A stretch of 64,000 nucleotides of DNA from Mycobacterium sp. IDR2000157661 (GCF_022317005.1 NZ_CP081006.1:4916652-4980651), one strand, 5' to 3'. Positions 8,118 through 17,486 are shown, counted from the first letter of the stretch. Notes: a model not told the origin generated them from the letters alone. Numbers and translations: made by a program.

Positions 8118-9770
8118 ATGTCCGTCACAACACAGTTCACCGTCCCCGCCGCCGCCGACACCGTCGCCGCCGTCATCGGTGACCGCGACTTCATCATCCA
8201 GGGCGAGCGCCGGTTGACCTACGCGCAGATCGTCGCGCGCGCCAATCGCCTCGCGGCCTTCCTGCACAGCCGCGGGCTGGGCTGCTTCATGGAACGTCCG
8301 GACCTGCCGGGCCACGAGGTCGGCCAGGACCTGCTCGGCATCTACGCCTACAACGGCCCCGAGTACGTCGAGGCGATGCTCGGGTCGTGGCGCGCCAGGG
8401 TCGCGCCGTTCAACGTCAACTACCGCTATGTCAAGGCCGAATTGCAGTACCTGCTCGCGGACTCCGGTGCGGCGGCGCTGGTCTACCATGCGGCGTTCGC
8501 ACCGCGGGTGGCCGAGGTGCTGCCCGACCTCCCCAACCTCAAGGTGCTGATCCAGATCGCCGACGACTCGGGCAACGAACTGCTCGACGGCGCAACCGAT
8601 TACGAGTCGATAGTCGTGTCCGGCACCGCGGTACTGCCCCCGAACGAGCCCTCGCCCGACGACCTCTACGTGCTCTACACCGGCGGTACGACCGGCATGC
8701 CCAAGGGAGTGTTGTGGCGTCAGCACGACATCTTCATGACGTCGTTCGGGGGCCGCAGCCTCTACACCGGTGAGCTCGCGACGTCCTACGACGACATCGC
8801 CAAGCGGGTCGCGGAGGCGCCGGAGACGAAGCTGATGATCCTGCCGCCGTTGATGCACGGCGCCGCGCAATGGGCGGTGATGACCGCGATGACGACCGGC
8901 CAGACGGTCGTGTTCTCCACTGTCACCAGCCGGTTCGATGCCGACGAGGTGGTGGCCGCCGTCGAGCGTGAGAAGGTGATGGCGGTGACCGTCGTCGGCG
9001 ATGCGATGGCCCGCCCGCTGGCCGACGCCATCGAACGCACCGGCGCCGACCTGTCATCACTGGCGGTGGTCGCCAACGGCGGCGCCTTGCTGACGCCGAC
9101 CGCCAAGCAGCGCCTGATCGACGTCAAACCGGGTCTCATCGTGGTCGACGGTGTCGGATCGTCGGAGACCGGCGCGCAGATGACCCACATGTCGGCGTCG
9201 GGCGCGGTGGCGACCGGCAGGTTCAACGCCGGGCCGGACACCTTCGTCGCGGCCGAGGACCTGAGCGCGCTGCTCGAACCCGGTCACGAGGGCATGGGCT
9301 GGCTGGCGCAACGCGGTTACGTTCCGCTGGGTTACAAGGGCGACGCCGCCAAGACCGCGGCGACCTTCCCGGTGATCGACGGCGTCCGCTACTCGGTGCC
9401 CGGCGACCGCGCCCGCCATCTCGCCGACGGGTCGGTTGAACTGCTCGGCCGCGATTCGGTGACCGTCAACTCGGGCGGGGAGAAGATCTTCGTCGAGGAG
9501 GTCGAGATGGCGGTCGCGTCGCATCCGGCCGTCGCCGACGTGGTGGTGTCGGGCCGGCCCAGCGAGCGTTGGGGTCAGGAAGTGGTCGCGATCGTCGCGC
9601 TCGCCGAAGGCGCGACCGCCGACGCGCAGGAGTTGATCGATCACGCGGCCGATTCGATTGCGCGCTACAAACTTCCCAAGGCGGTCGTGTTCCGGCCGGC
9701 GATCGAGCGCAGCCCGGCGGGCAAGGCCGACTACCGGTGGGCCCGCCAGCAGGCCATCAGCGGCGCCTGA
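8118..9770 (+). CDS. Acyl-CoA synthetase (AMP-binding, FadD type)
   Basis: 550 aa, full length for the ANL superfamily. The P-loop motif YTGGTTGMPKGVLWR, the adenine-site motif GVGSSETGAQM, and the C-terminal motifs VPGDRARHLADGS and SPAGKADYRW with the acyl-adenylation Lys are all present. Overall wording (APFNVNYRYVKAELQYLLADSG; ending SPAGKADYRWARQQ) is close to the mycobacterial FadD19-like ligases that activate steroid side-chain acids. That supports a bulky carboxylic acid substrate but does not prove it. ATG at 8118 follows AGAGG. Confidence 0.9.
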   Translation: MSVTTQFTVPAAADTVAAVIGDRDFIIQGERRLTYAQIVARANRLAAFLHSRGLGCFMERPDLPGHEVGQDLLGIYAYNGPEYVEAMLGSWRARVAPFNVNYRYVKAELQYLLADSGAAALVYHAAFAPRVAEVLPDLPNLKVLIQIADDSGNELLDGATDYESIVVSGTAVLPPNEPSPDDLYVLYTGGTTGMPKGVLWRQHDIFMTSFGGRSLYTGELATSYDDIAKRVAEAPETKLMILPPLMHGAAQWAVMTAMTTGQTVVFSTVTSRFDADEVVAAVEREKVMAVTVVGDAMARPLADAIERTGADLSSLAVVANGGALLTPTAKQRLIDVKPGLIVVDGVGSSETGAQMTHMSASGAVATGRFNAGPDTFVAAEDLSALLEPGHEGMGWLAQRGYVPLGYKGDAAKTAATFPVIDGVRYSVPGDRARHLADGSVELLGRDSVTVNSGGEKIFVEEVEMAVASHPAVADVVVSGRPSERWGQEVVAIVALAEGATADAQELIDHAADSIARYKLPKAVVFRPAIERSPAGKADYRWARQQAISGA

Positions 9771-9815
9771 CTCGTCGGCACGAGACGGCCGGCGCCCTGC
9801 CATTAGGCTGACATC

Positions 9816-9840
9816 GTTTACTGTAAGGTTTACAGTAAAC
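9816..9840. promoter_or_regulatory. Palindromic operator, island motif copy 3 (best copy)
   Basis: This is a perfect inverted repeat: an 11-base arm GTTTACTGTAA, spacer GGT, and the exact reverse complement TTACAGTAAAC. It sits 34 bases upstream of the P450 GTG and is the strongest match to the seven-copy island motif, so it defines the consensus. Binding is inferred. Confidence 0.7.
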
Positions 9841-9873
9841 AAACGCATAACAGCGAGATGCCGGAGACCGCCC

Positions 9874-11085
9874 GTGGAAAGTCCCGTGCAGGACGTCACC
9901 GCCGAGGAGGCGGTCGGCCTCCTTCGTGACCCCTACCCCGTGTTCGCGCAACGTCGCCGCAGCAGCGCAGGCGTCTTCCGCGGCAGCGTCATGGACTGGA
10001 CCAAGACACCGGACTCCATGCGACCCGACAATCTCTACGCCGCCGTGTCTTTCGACGCCGTGAATCGGGTGTTCCGCGACGGCAAGGCCTTCAACTCGCG
10101 CATCTACGACAGCACGATCGGGCTGTTCATCGGTCCCACCATCCTGGCCATGGAGGGCAAGAAGCACTGGCAACACCGCAATCTGGTGTCGGCGGCCTTC
10201 AAGACGAGGTCGCTCGCACGGTGGGAGCCGGAGGTGGTCCGACCGGTGGTCACCGGACTCATCGACGAGATCATCGACCGCGGGAAAGCCGACCTGGTCG
10301 GCGACTTCACGCTCGAGTTCCCCACCCGGGTGATCTCGAAACTGCTGGGATTGCCGGACGAGGACCTGTCGTGGTTCCGTCAGCGCGCGGTCGAGTTGAT
10401 CAGCTACCACGTCAAGTACGAGCGGGCGTTCGAGGCGTCCGCGGCGCTGAAAGACTATTTCCTGCAACAGATCGAGAAGAGGCGGTCCGCGCCGACCGAG
10501 GACATCATCGGAGATCTGGTCAGCGCGGACATCGACGGCGAGAAACTCGGCGACGAGGCGATCTACTCGTTCCTGCGACTGCTGCTGCCCGCCGGACTGG
10601 AGACCACGTACCGCTCGTCGGGGAACCTGCTGTACCTCCTGCTGACGCATCCCGAGCAGTTCCGCGCCGTGCAATCCGACCGCGACCTCATCGCCGCCGC
10701 GATCGAGGAAGGCCTGCGCTACGAGACGCCGCTGACCACCGTGCAGCGCTATGCGGCCGAGGACACCGAACTCGAAGGCGTCGGCCTGCCCGCCGGGTCG
10801 GTCATCGACGTCTGCATCGGCTCTGCCAACCGTGACGAGAACCGCTGGGAGCGCTCCGAGGAGTTCGACATCTTCCGGAAACGCGTGCCGCACATCTCGT
10901 TCGCCGCCGGCGAGCACACCTGCATGGGGCTTCACCTGGCCCGGGTGGAGACACGCGTCGCACTCGAGTGTCTGCTCGACCGACTGACCGACATCACGCT
11001 CGTCACCGACGACGACCCTCACATCTGGGGCCAACCCTTCCGCTCACCCACCGCACTCCCCGTGACGTTCCGCGCGACGGGCTGA
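9874..11085 (+). CDS. Cytochrome P450
   Basis: 403 aa soluble bacterial P450. Helix-I segment LLLPAGLETTYRSSG, ExxR motif as EGLRYETP, and heme loop FAAGEHTCMGLHLARVE with axial Cys near residue 350. The GTG at 9874 has GGAG nine bases upstream and begins just after operator copy 3. The reading frame is open much further upstream but overlaps the ligase gene, so a longer protein is unlikely. Redox partners (ferredoxin, ferredoxin reductase) are not encoded next to it. Substrate unknown, probably the same hydrophobic acid handled by the neighbouring ligase. Confidence 0.9.
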   Translation: MESPVQDVTAEEAVGLLRDPYPVFAQRRRSSAGVFRGSVMDWTKTPDSMRPDNLYAAVSFDAVNRVFRDGKAFNSRIYDSTIGLFIGPTILAMEGKKHWQHRNLVSAAFKTRSLARWEPEVVRPVVTGLIDEIIDRGKADLVGDFTLEFPTRVISKLLGLPDEDLSWFRQRAVELISYHVKYERAFEASAALKDYFLQQIEKRRSAPTEDIIGDLVSADIDGEKLGDEAIYSFLRLLLPAGLETTYRSSGNLLYLLLTHPEQFRAVQSDRDLIAAAIEEGLRYETPLTTVQRYAAEDTELEGVGLPAGSVIDVCIGSANRDENRWERSEEFDIFRKRVPHISFAAGEHTCMGLHLARVETRVALECLLDRLTDITLVTDDDPHIWGQPFRSPTALPVTFRATG

Positions 11086-11106
11086 CGGCTTTCGGAAAGG
11101 ATCGCT

Positions 11107-12333
11107 TTGATCAAGGTCATGGAGGGCGTCCGCGTCCTCGAGGTCGCCCAGTTCACCTTCGTGCCTGCGGCAGGCGCCATCCTCGCCGACTGGGGCGCTG
11201 ACGTCATCAAGGTCGAGCACCCGGTACGGGGGGACACCCAGCGTGGCTTCATCAACATGGGCGGCTTCCAACTCGACCCCGACCGCCATCCGCTGATCGA
11301 GCACCCCAACCGCGGGAAGCGCAGCGTCGGCATCGACGTGTCCACACCCGAAGGGCAGGAAGTCCTCTACGAGATCGCCGGCACCGCCGATGTGTTCTTG
11401 ACCAATTACATGCCGGCGCAACGGCAGAAGAACAGATTCGATATCGAACACATCCGCGCCGTCAACCCGAACATAATCTATGCACGCGGCAGCGCGTACG
11501 GCGACAAGGGACCGGAACGCGATGTGGGCGGCTTCGACGGCACCGCCTTCTGGACCCGCAGCGGGGTCGGCCACTCCCTGACACCGGAGGGGATCGGCGG
11601 CGCGTTGTCGCAGGGCATTCCGGCGTTCGGCGACTCGATCGGCGGAATGAACATCGCGGGCGGCATCTCGGCGGCGCTGTTCCACCGCGAGCGCACCGGC
11701 GAGGCCGTCGAACTCGACGTGTCGCTGCTGAGCACCGCGTGGTGGGCGGCGGGCGCCAGCGTCACGCAGGGCATGGAGACCGGCGAGACCATGCGTTCGC
11801 TGATGCCCGGCTCGGCGGGACCCACCGTCAACCCGTTCCTCGGTAACTACCTGACGTCCGACGGCGGCACCATCAACCTCTGCATCGTGAGCCCGACGGG
11901 CTACATCCGTGATGCGTTCGAGCATCTGGGCCTGCCCGAGCTCGCCGACGACTCGCGGTTCTGCGACGTGATGCCCTTGATCGAGAACGCCGCCGCGGCA
12001 GTAGAACTGATCGCCGAGTCGATCCGCAGCAAGCCGTTCGACTACTGGCGACAGCACCTCAAGACGATGAAGGGTCAGTGGGCGCCGTTTCAGAGCCTGG
12101 TCGACCTGGGCTCCGACGAACAGGCGATCGCCAACGACATGATCGTCGAGGTCGAGGCGGCCACCGGTGACCAACCGTTCAAGGTCGTGCGCGGACCCGT
12201 GCAGTTCAACCACGAGCCGCTGGAGACGACGCGCGCGCCGCAGGCGTCGGAGCACACGGAGTTGGTGCTGATGGACATCGGCATGGACTGGGACCGCATC
12301 GAGACACTCAAGGAGAAGGGCGCCATCGCCTGA
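11107..12333 (+). CDS. CaiB/BaiF family CoA-transferase
   Basis: 408 aa. The start resembles family III CoA-transferases (VMEGVRVLEVAQFTFVPAAG, DWGADVIKVEHP) and continues with NRGKRSVGIDVSTPEGQ and GGFDGTAFW, the region around the catalytic Asp that forms the acyl anhydride in these interlocked dimers. It would move CoA between the pathway acid and a donor acyl-CoA, or it could act as a racemase of the AMACR relatives. TTG at 11107 has GGAAAGGA upstream; an in-frame ATG at 11119 is the alternative. It lies 21 bases after the P450 stop, probably the same transcript. Confidence 0.85.
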   Translation: MIKVMEGVRVLEVAQFTFVPAAGAILADWGADVIKVEHPVRGDTQRGFINMGGFQLDPDRHPLIEHPNRGKRSVGIDVSTPEGQEVLYEIAGTADVFLTNYMPAQRQKNRFDIEHIRAVNPNIIYARGSAYGDKGPERDVGGFDGTAFWTRSGVGHSLTPEGIGGALSQGIPAFGDSIGGMNIAGGISAALFHRERTGEAVELDVSLLSTAWWAAGASVTQGMETGETMRSLMPGSAGPTVNPFLGNYLTSDGGTINLCIVSPTGYIRDAFEHLGLPELADDSRFCDVMPLIENAAAAVELIAESIRSKPFDYWRQHLKTMKGQWAPFQSLVDLGSDEQAIANDMIVEVEAATGDQPFKVVRGPVQFNHEPLETTRAPQASEHTELVLMDIGMDWDRIETLKEKGAIA

Positions 12334-12397
12334 CCGACCACACCAGGCCGGCGAAATGTCGGCTTCTCCTCGATCATCGGGGACACGCTGACTACAA

Positions 12398-12416
12398 TAC
12401 TGTAAGTATTACAGTT
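12398..12416. promoter_or_regulatory. Palindromic operator, island motif copy 4
   Basis: TACTGTAA-GTA-TTACAGTT has a perfect left arm and 7 of 8 in the right arm. It lies in the 115-bp gap between the CoA-transferase and the thiolase-like gene, 32 bases before its ATG. This suggests that the thiolase-like gene has its own regulated promoter. Confidence 0.65.
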
Positions 12417-12448
12417 GCCACCGTCACCGGCTCAGAAGGAATGCGCAG

Positions 12449-13594
12449 ATGAATGACGTCGCGATCATCGGTGTCGGCCTGCACCCGTTCGGCCGCTTCG
12501 AGGGCAAGTCCGCCATGGAGATGGGTGTCGACGCGATCTTCGCCGCGGTCGCCGACGCGGGTGTCGAGTGGCGCGACATTCAGTTCGCCACCGGCGGAAG
12601 CTGGACCGTCGCCAACCCCGATGCGATCGTCGGCATGGTCGGGCTGTCCGGCATCCCGTTCACCAACGTCTTCAACGCCTGCGCGACGGCAGCCAGTGCC
12701 ACCAAGGCCTGCGCCGACGGTATCCGCTTGGGCGACTACGACATCGGAATCGCGATCGGCCTCGACAAGCATCCGCGCGGAGCGTTCACCGAGGACCCCG
12801 CACTGGTCGGGATGCCACGGTGGTACGCCGAGAACGGACAGTACCTCACCACACAGTTCTTCGGCATGAAGGCCAACCGCTACCTGCACGATCACGACAT
12901 CTCGCAGCAGACGCTGGCCAAGGTCGCGGCCAAGAACTTCCGTAACGGCGCGCTGAACCCCAACGCGTTCCGTCGCAAGCCGATTCCCGAGGATCAGATC
13001 CTCAACTCCGCCATGCTGAACTATCCGCTCACGCAGTACATGTTCTGCGCTCCCGACGAGGGGGCGGCCGCCGTCGTAATGTGCCGCGCCGACATCGCCG
13101 AGCGGTACACATCCACACCCGTGTACCTGAACGCGGTGGAGGTCCGCACCCGCACGTACGGCGCCTACGAGGTCAATACGACCTTCGCGCCGGTCGACGA
13201 GGACGTCGCACCCACCGTCTACGCCGCCAAGGCCGCGTTCGAAAAGGCAGGCGTCGCACCCGAAGACGTCGATGTCGTCCAGCTGCAGGACACCGACGCC
13301 GGCGCGGAGATCATTCACATGGCCGAGTGCGGCTTCTGCGCCGACGGCGAGCAGGAGAAGCTGCTTGCCGACGGCGCCACCGAGATCACCGGTGCACTGC
13401 CGGTGAACACCGACGGCGGGCTTATCGCAAACGGCGAGCCGATCGGCGCATCCGGCCTGCGGCAGCTACACGAGCTGGTCTGCCAGTTGCGCGGTGACGC
13501 CGGTGACCGGCAGGTGCCCGGCGAGCCCAAAGTCGGCTTCGCGCAGCTGTACGGCGCCCCAGGCACCGCCGCCGCCACGATCCTGACGAGATGA
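12449..13594 (+). CDS. Thiolase-like / lipid-transfer (SCP-x type) protein
   Basis: 381 aa thiolase fold. FNACATAASATKACADGI holds a cysteine at the usual nucleophile position, and the C-terminal signature is NTDGGLIANGEPIGASG, where a classical thiolase has GHP: the catalytic His position is Glu. Members of this group (Ltp-type) include retro-aldolases and proteins lacking normal thiolysis, so a carbon-carbon cleavage step of non-thiolytic type is possible. ATG at 12449 has GAAGGA upstream. It is the only gene in its transcript and converges with the SnoaL-like gene. Confidence 0.85.
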   Translation: MNDVAIIGVGLHPFGRFEGKSAMEMGVDAIFAAVADAGVEWRDIQFATGGSWTVANPDAIVGMVGLSGIPFTNVFNACATAASATKACADGIRLGDYDIGIAIGLDKHPRGAFTEDPALVGMPRWYAENGQYLTTQFFGMKANRYLHDHDISQQTLAKVAAKNFRNGALNPNAFRRKPIPEDQILNSAMLNYPLTQYMFCAPDEGAAAVVMCRADIAERYTSTPVYLNAVEVRTRTYGAYEVNTTFAPVDEDVAPTVYAAKAAFEKAGVAPEDVDVVQLQDTDAGAEIIHMAECGFCADGEQEKLLADGATEITGALPVNTDGGLIANGEPIGASGLRQLHELVCQLRGDAGDRQVPGEPKVGFAQLYGAPGTAAATILTR

Positions 13595-13651
13595 GACCGA
13601 CGAGCAAAGAAGCGGTCGGGTGAGGAGTTCATCCGCTCCGGAGCCGGGTGG

Positions 13652-14140
13652 CTACGTCATCACCCGCCGCGCGAGTCGCCGGATCGCTCGCCGCATCGGG
13701 TCGGAGATGTACACGGCCACAACGCCGTTGCCGACGTCTTCGCGCAGCCGCGTCAGCTTCGAGCTCTTGATCCGCCACTGGCCGTCGGTCTTCTCGTAGG
13801 TCTCGGTGTAGTGCCCGTAACCGCGCAGGTTCACCCCCGGCCCGAATCGCACGACGTCCTCCAGCGCCCACACCCCGCATGCGGTACTCGCCGAGGTGAC
13901 CTCGATCTCGGGTGCGTGCACCTGGTGCACGGTGGCCTGGTTGCGCAGGCTCTTTCGGGTGAACGCAACGAACTCGTCGGCGCCGTCGATGACTTTGCCG
14001 CCCGACTCGGAGGTGTCGCTGTGGAAGTCGTCGGTGAAGATGTCGCGCCACGCTGTCCAGTCCTTGGTGTCCAGAAGCCGGCAGTAGCGTGCCTTGAGCT
14101 GCTTGATCGACTCGATCTCGACGAGATCGGATTCGGTCAC
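13652..14140 (-). CDS. SnoaL-like (NTF2 superfamily) protein
   Basis: 162 aa. KQLKARYCRLLDTKDWTAWRDIF followed by the HQVHAPEIEVTS and GHYTETYEKTDGQWRIKSSKL strands is the SnoaL_4 pattern shared by cone-fold dehydratases, isomerases and hydroxylases. Function is usually a small-molecule cyclase, isomerase or dehydratase; the substrate cannot be read. GTG at 14140 overlaps the epimerase stop as GTGA. It is the last gene of the minus-strand run that begins at 21982. Confidence 0.78.
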   Translation of the reverse strand: MTESDLVEIESIKQLKARYCRLLDTKDWTAWRDIFTDDFHSDTSESGGKVIDGADEFVAFTRKSLRNQATVHQVHAPEIEVTSASTACGVWALEDVVRFGPGVNLRGYGHYTETYEKTDGQWRIKSSKLTRLREDVGNGVVAVYISDPMRRAIRRLARRVMT

Positions 14141-15159
14141 AGCGCCATCTCTTCGGCGTGCTCGACATAGAACTGCGCGGCCCGCTTGATCGCCTCGGCG
14201 GTCGGCCGGGGCCGCCAGCCCAGTTCGTTGGTCGCCTTGCTGTGGTCGGCCGGCGCCATGATGTGGAGCAGGCGCACGCCGGTCGTGGTGATCGGAATGT
14301 CGCGGCCGGTGAGCCGTCCCACCGCATTGGCGACCCCCACCGACGCATACACCAGTGCCAGGGGCACGCCGAAGCGCGGCGGCTTCGCCCCGACCGCGTT
14401 CGCAGCCGTCTGCAACATCTCCCGCATCGACATGTAGGTCTCGGAGATGATGTAGCGCTCGCCGATGCGGCCGTGGTCACCGGCCAGCAGGAACGCCTCG
14501 GCGACATCCTCGATGCCGACGACCTCGGTGTCCACGCCGTTGATGTACGCCGGTACCTTGCCGAACGCGGCGTATTGCAACATCAGCCCCTGGTGCGGCT
14601 GCCAGTCGCCCGGCCCGTAGGGATTTGATACGCACATCACCACCGCGGGCAGGCCGCGCTCGCGGGTGTAGCGCAGCACCAGTTCCTCGGCTTGGCGGCG
14701 TGACTCGATGTACGCGCCACCCTTGTCGCCCCAATCGAACGGCATGTCCTCGGTGACCCGGGTCCGCCCGTCGCCGAGCGCGATCGTGCCGATCGTGCTG
14801 CAGAACACGAACCGGTGCAGGTCGGCGTCGGCTGCGATGTCGAGCACCCGCTGCAGACAGTTGACGTTCGTCTCGAACAGCGGCGCCGGATCGCGCAGGT
14901 GGAACCGGGTGTCGACGATGCAGTAGTGGACGACGTCGCGATCGGCCATCGCGGCGCGCAGCGCGTCCTCGTCGTACAGGTCGCCGTGGCACTGCTCGAC
15001 GTCGAGGTCGTCGATGGCCACGGTCGAACTGGTCTTGCGCAGGTACACGCGCACGTCGTGGCCACGCTCGACGAGCTTGCGCGTCACATGTGACCCCACG
15101 AAACCGCTCGGACCCATCACCAGGGCTTTGCGGCGGCCGTTGGGAGGTGTGTCGTTCAT
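14137..15159 (-). CDS. NAD-dependent epimerase/dehydratase-like extended SDR
   Basis: 340 aa. N-terminal NAD motif GPSGFVGSH, then CSTIGTIALGDG, and the active-site tyrosine in AYIESRRQAEE at about residue 150. The usual Y-x-x-x-K lysine is Arg (154). Later SNPYGPGDWQPHQG matches the 3-beta-hydroxysteroid dehydrogenase/dihydroflavonol reductase branch. It is probably an alcohol dehydrogenase or isomerase on a cyclic substrate. It starts 82 bases after the upstream acyl-CoA dehydrogenase stop. ATG at 15159 lies near GAAGGAAG. Confidence 0.82.
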   Translation of the reverse strand: MNDTPPNGRRKALVMGPSGFVGSHVTRKLVERGHDVRVYLRKTSSTVAIDDLDVEQCHGDLYDEDALRAAMADRDVVHYCIVDTRFHLRDPAPLFETNVNCLQRVLDIAADADLHRFVFCSTIGTIALGDGRTRVTEDMPFDWGDKGGAYIESRRQAEELVLRYTRERGLPAVVMCVSNPYGPGDWQPHQGLMLQYAAFGKVPAYINGVDTEVVGIEDVAEAFLLAGDHGRIGERYIISETYMSMREMLQTAANAVGAKPPRFGVPLALVYASVGVANAVGRLTGRDIPITTTGVRLLHIMAPADHSKATNELGWRPRPTAEAIKRAAQFYVEHAEEMAL

Positions 15160-15241
15160 GCTTCCTTCATCTCACGAGCTCGCGCAAAGTGCTGGTCTGA
15201 GCTCGGCGTGTCGGGTGCGAACTCGCGCGCTCGCCGGTTTC

Positions 15242-16429
15242 TCAAGCTTTGGCGGCGTAGGCGGGCTTGCCGAGGCCGAGCACATATTGCGCGATCATGT
15301 TGCGGAACACCTCGAGCGTGCCGCCGTAGATACCGACCAGTGGCGCGAACCGGAACACGTACTCGGCGGCGCCGTCGTCGGCCGCGCCGTCGGTGCCGAA
15401 CGGAAGCGACGCGGCGGTGCCGAGGATGTCCATCAAGTCGGGCGAGATGTCGCGCATCGTCTGGGCCAGCGCCACCCGGCCGAAGATGTTGGGTGTGGAG
15501 AACGACGCCTCCATGCGGGCCACGCTGCGGCCCAACCGGTAGGCGACCGAGCCGTCCTCGATCAATCGTCGCCCGTTCGGATCTGCCTCGGTCACCTTCG
15601 CGGCGGCCTTGTCGGCGGCGGTGGCCATGAAGTTCGCTTGGTGCATCATGATCGCGACGTCGGCCAGCCCGTCGTCGGCCGCCTCGACCGCGCCGTGCTC
15701 GGCGTTGAGCGGTTCACGCACCACGGTCCAGCCGTCGTTGACCTCGCCGAGCCGGTACTTGTCGTCGACGCGCACATCGGTGTAGTAGACGATGTTGGTG
15801 CGGTCGCCGTCGACGGTGCGGATGCCCTGGATCTCTATGCCCGGCGAGTCGAGCGGAACGAGGAACATCGTCAGGCTCTTGTGTTTCGGCGCGGAGGGAT
15901 CGGTGTTGGTGATGAGGAAGACGTACTGGCAGTTGTGCGCGCCGGTGGTGAACATCTTGGAGCCGTTGATGATCCAGCTCGATCCATCCGCCTCCCGGAC
16001 GGCGCGGGTCTTGCAGGTGGCGACGTCGGAACCGCCCTCGGGCTCGGTGTAGCCCAGACACATTCGCACATGTCCGCTGTAGACGCCCGGCATCACCTCG
16101 GCTCTGAGTTCCTCGGAGCCGAACTTCTGCACCGACCGCGCGATCATCGCGGTGGTGCCGAACGTCACCCACGGCACGTGCGCGCGACGCTTCTCCAGTT
16201 CCCAGATGCGGCGCCTGACGCGGTTGAATCCACCCTCGGATTCGGGTCTCCACTCGCGGGCCAGGTAGCCGGCCGCGCCGAGCGCCAGATGCACGCCCTC
16301 GTCGAAGTTGTCGCCGGTCTCGCGGTCGCGGCGCAGCACATCCTCGGTGACGATCGACCGCAGGAAGGCGCGGGAATCTTCGAGGAACGCCTGATCGTCG
16401 GCCGACAGTTCGACTCTGGAGAAGTCCAC
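15242..16429 (-). CDS. Acyl-CoA dehydrogenase (larger of a pair)
   Basis: 395 aa. CLGYTEPEGGSDVATCKTRA and IINGSKMFTTGAHNCQYVF are the central FAD/acyl-CoA binding strands, and IYGGTLEVFRNMIAQYVLGL is the C-terminal FAD-contacting helix. The start GTG (16429) shares one base with the TAG of the preceding small dehydrogenase. Adjacent unequal FadE pairs in mycobacteria often form alpha2beta2 heterotetramers that oxidise steroid side chains; that assembly is inferred here. GGGGGAG lies upstream as ribosome binding site. Confidence 0.88.
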   Translation of the reverse strand: MDFSRVELSADDQAFLEDSRAFLRSIVTEDVLRRDRETGDNFDEGVHLALGAAGYLAREWRPESEGGFNRVRRRIWELEKRRAHVPWVTFGTTAMIARSVQKFGSEELRAEVMPGVYSGHVRMCLGYTEPEGGSDVATCKTRAVREADGSSWIINGSKMFTTGAHNCQYVFLITNTDPSAPKHKSLTMFLVPLDSPGIEIQGIRTVDGDRTNIVYYTDVRVDDKYRLGEVNDGWTVVREPLNAEHGAVEAADDGLADVAIMMHQANFMATAADKAAAKVTEADPNGRRLIEDGSVAYRLGRSVARMEASFSTPNIFGRVALAQTMRDISPDLMDILGTAASLPFGTDGAADDGAAEYVFRFAPLVGIYGGTLEVFRNMIAQYVLGLGKPAYAAKA

Positions 16430-17484
16430 TATGCAGCTCCCCCGCCCTCGCGTGCGGCGACGATCTCGGCGATGTACTTCGCGCTGGCTGCCGGGTCGCC
16501 ACCGGCCAGCGCCCATCCGCGGGCCCGCACCAGGTAGGCGCTGGCCGCCGCTTCGGCCGACACTCCCAGGCCGCCCTGGATCTGCACCGCCATCGTCGCC
16601 GCCTTCGCGGCCTCCTCGGCCATGAACACGAACGCCGACGGCGCCAGTTCGGGACGCTCATCGGGTTCGTTGTCGAGGAACCACGCCGCCCGCCGCGCCA
16701 GGTTCCGTCCGCCCTGCACGGTGATCGCGATGTTGGCCAACGGATGCGAGATGGCCTGCAACGTCGAGATCGGCACGCCGAGCGTGTAGCGCGTCTTGGC
16801 GAACTCGGCGGCGATGGTCATGGTCTGCTCGACGAGACCCGCCAGCGCGGCGCCCGTCAACACCCGCCATTCGTCCAGCGCGCGCTGATAGTGCGCCAGC
16901 GCCTCCGTACCGGTCGCCACCACCGTCCGGCCGTCGGCGGCCGTCGGGTCGATCCATGCCATCGGCAGCCTGCCGATGTTGTCGACCCTGGCAGGCCGGG
17001 TGGCGAAGGTCAGCTTCACGATGTCCTGGAGATCGGGGCCGTCGCGCACGACGATGTGGTCGGCCACCGAGCCGCTCGGCACCAACCGAACGCCTGGTGC
17101 ACTGCCGTGCCGAGGGTCCAATCCCACGATCTGCTTGCCGCTCACGACGTCGGGATCGGAGACGCCGAGCCTGCCCAGCAGCCGCGCGGCACAGACATGG
17201 TCGATCCAGGGCACGGGCGCCAGGGAGCGGCCGATCTCCTCGGCCACCAGCGTCAGGTCGACGAGGGTCGCACCGTCACCGCCGACGTCCTCGGGCAACG
17301 CCATCGACGATGCGCCCATCCCACAAAGGCGTTCCCACAAACTCTTGTCGAACCCGGACTGCTCTGCGGCGCGGACGGTTTCGATGGAACAGAGGGTGGC
17401 GAAGAAGTCCTTGTACGCCGCCTGCAGCGCCTGATGGTCCTCCGACAGGCTGTAGTCCAGCCTGCGCAGTTCGTACCGATCCAT
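16429..17484 (-). CDS. Acyl-CoA dehydrogenase (smaller of a pair)
   Basis: 351 aa, shorter than a complete acyl-CoA dehydrogenase, with a conserved N-terminal helical domain (MALPEDVGGDGATLVDLTLVAEE) and C-terminal helices (AVQIQGGLGVSAEAAASAYL) but a reduced middle domain. This matches the small subunit of mycobacterial FadE heteromers. ATG at 17484 is 2 bases after the amidohydrolase stop, and the stop abuts the larger subunit start. Probable partner: the protein at 15242. Confidence 0.85.
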   Translation of the reverse strand: MDRYELRRLDYSLSEDHQALQAAYKDFFATLCSIETVRAAEQSGFDKSLWERLCGMGASSMALPEDVGGDGATLVDLTLVAEEIGRSLAPVPWIDHVCAARLLGRLGVSDPDVVSGKQIVGLDPRHGSAPGVRLVPSGSVADHIVVRDGPDLQDIVKLTFATRPARVDNIGRLPMAWIDPTAADGRTVVATGTEALAHYQRALDEWRVLTGAALAGLVEQTMTIAAEFAKTRYTLGVPISTLQAISHPLANIAITVQGGRNLARRAAWFLDNEPDERPELAPSAFVFMAEEAAKAATMAVQIQGGLGVSAEAAASAYLVRARGWALAGGDPAASAKYIAEIVAAREGGGAA

Positions 17485-17486
17485 CG

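Noticed and set aside
15160..15241. Promoter or terminator in the 82-base gap between FadE and epimerase
   Set aside because: Several GAGCTCG/GCGCTCG repeats occur, but no stable hairpin or operator stands out, so the genes are left in one operon.
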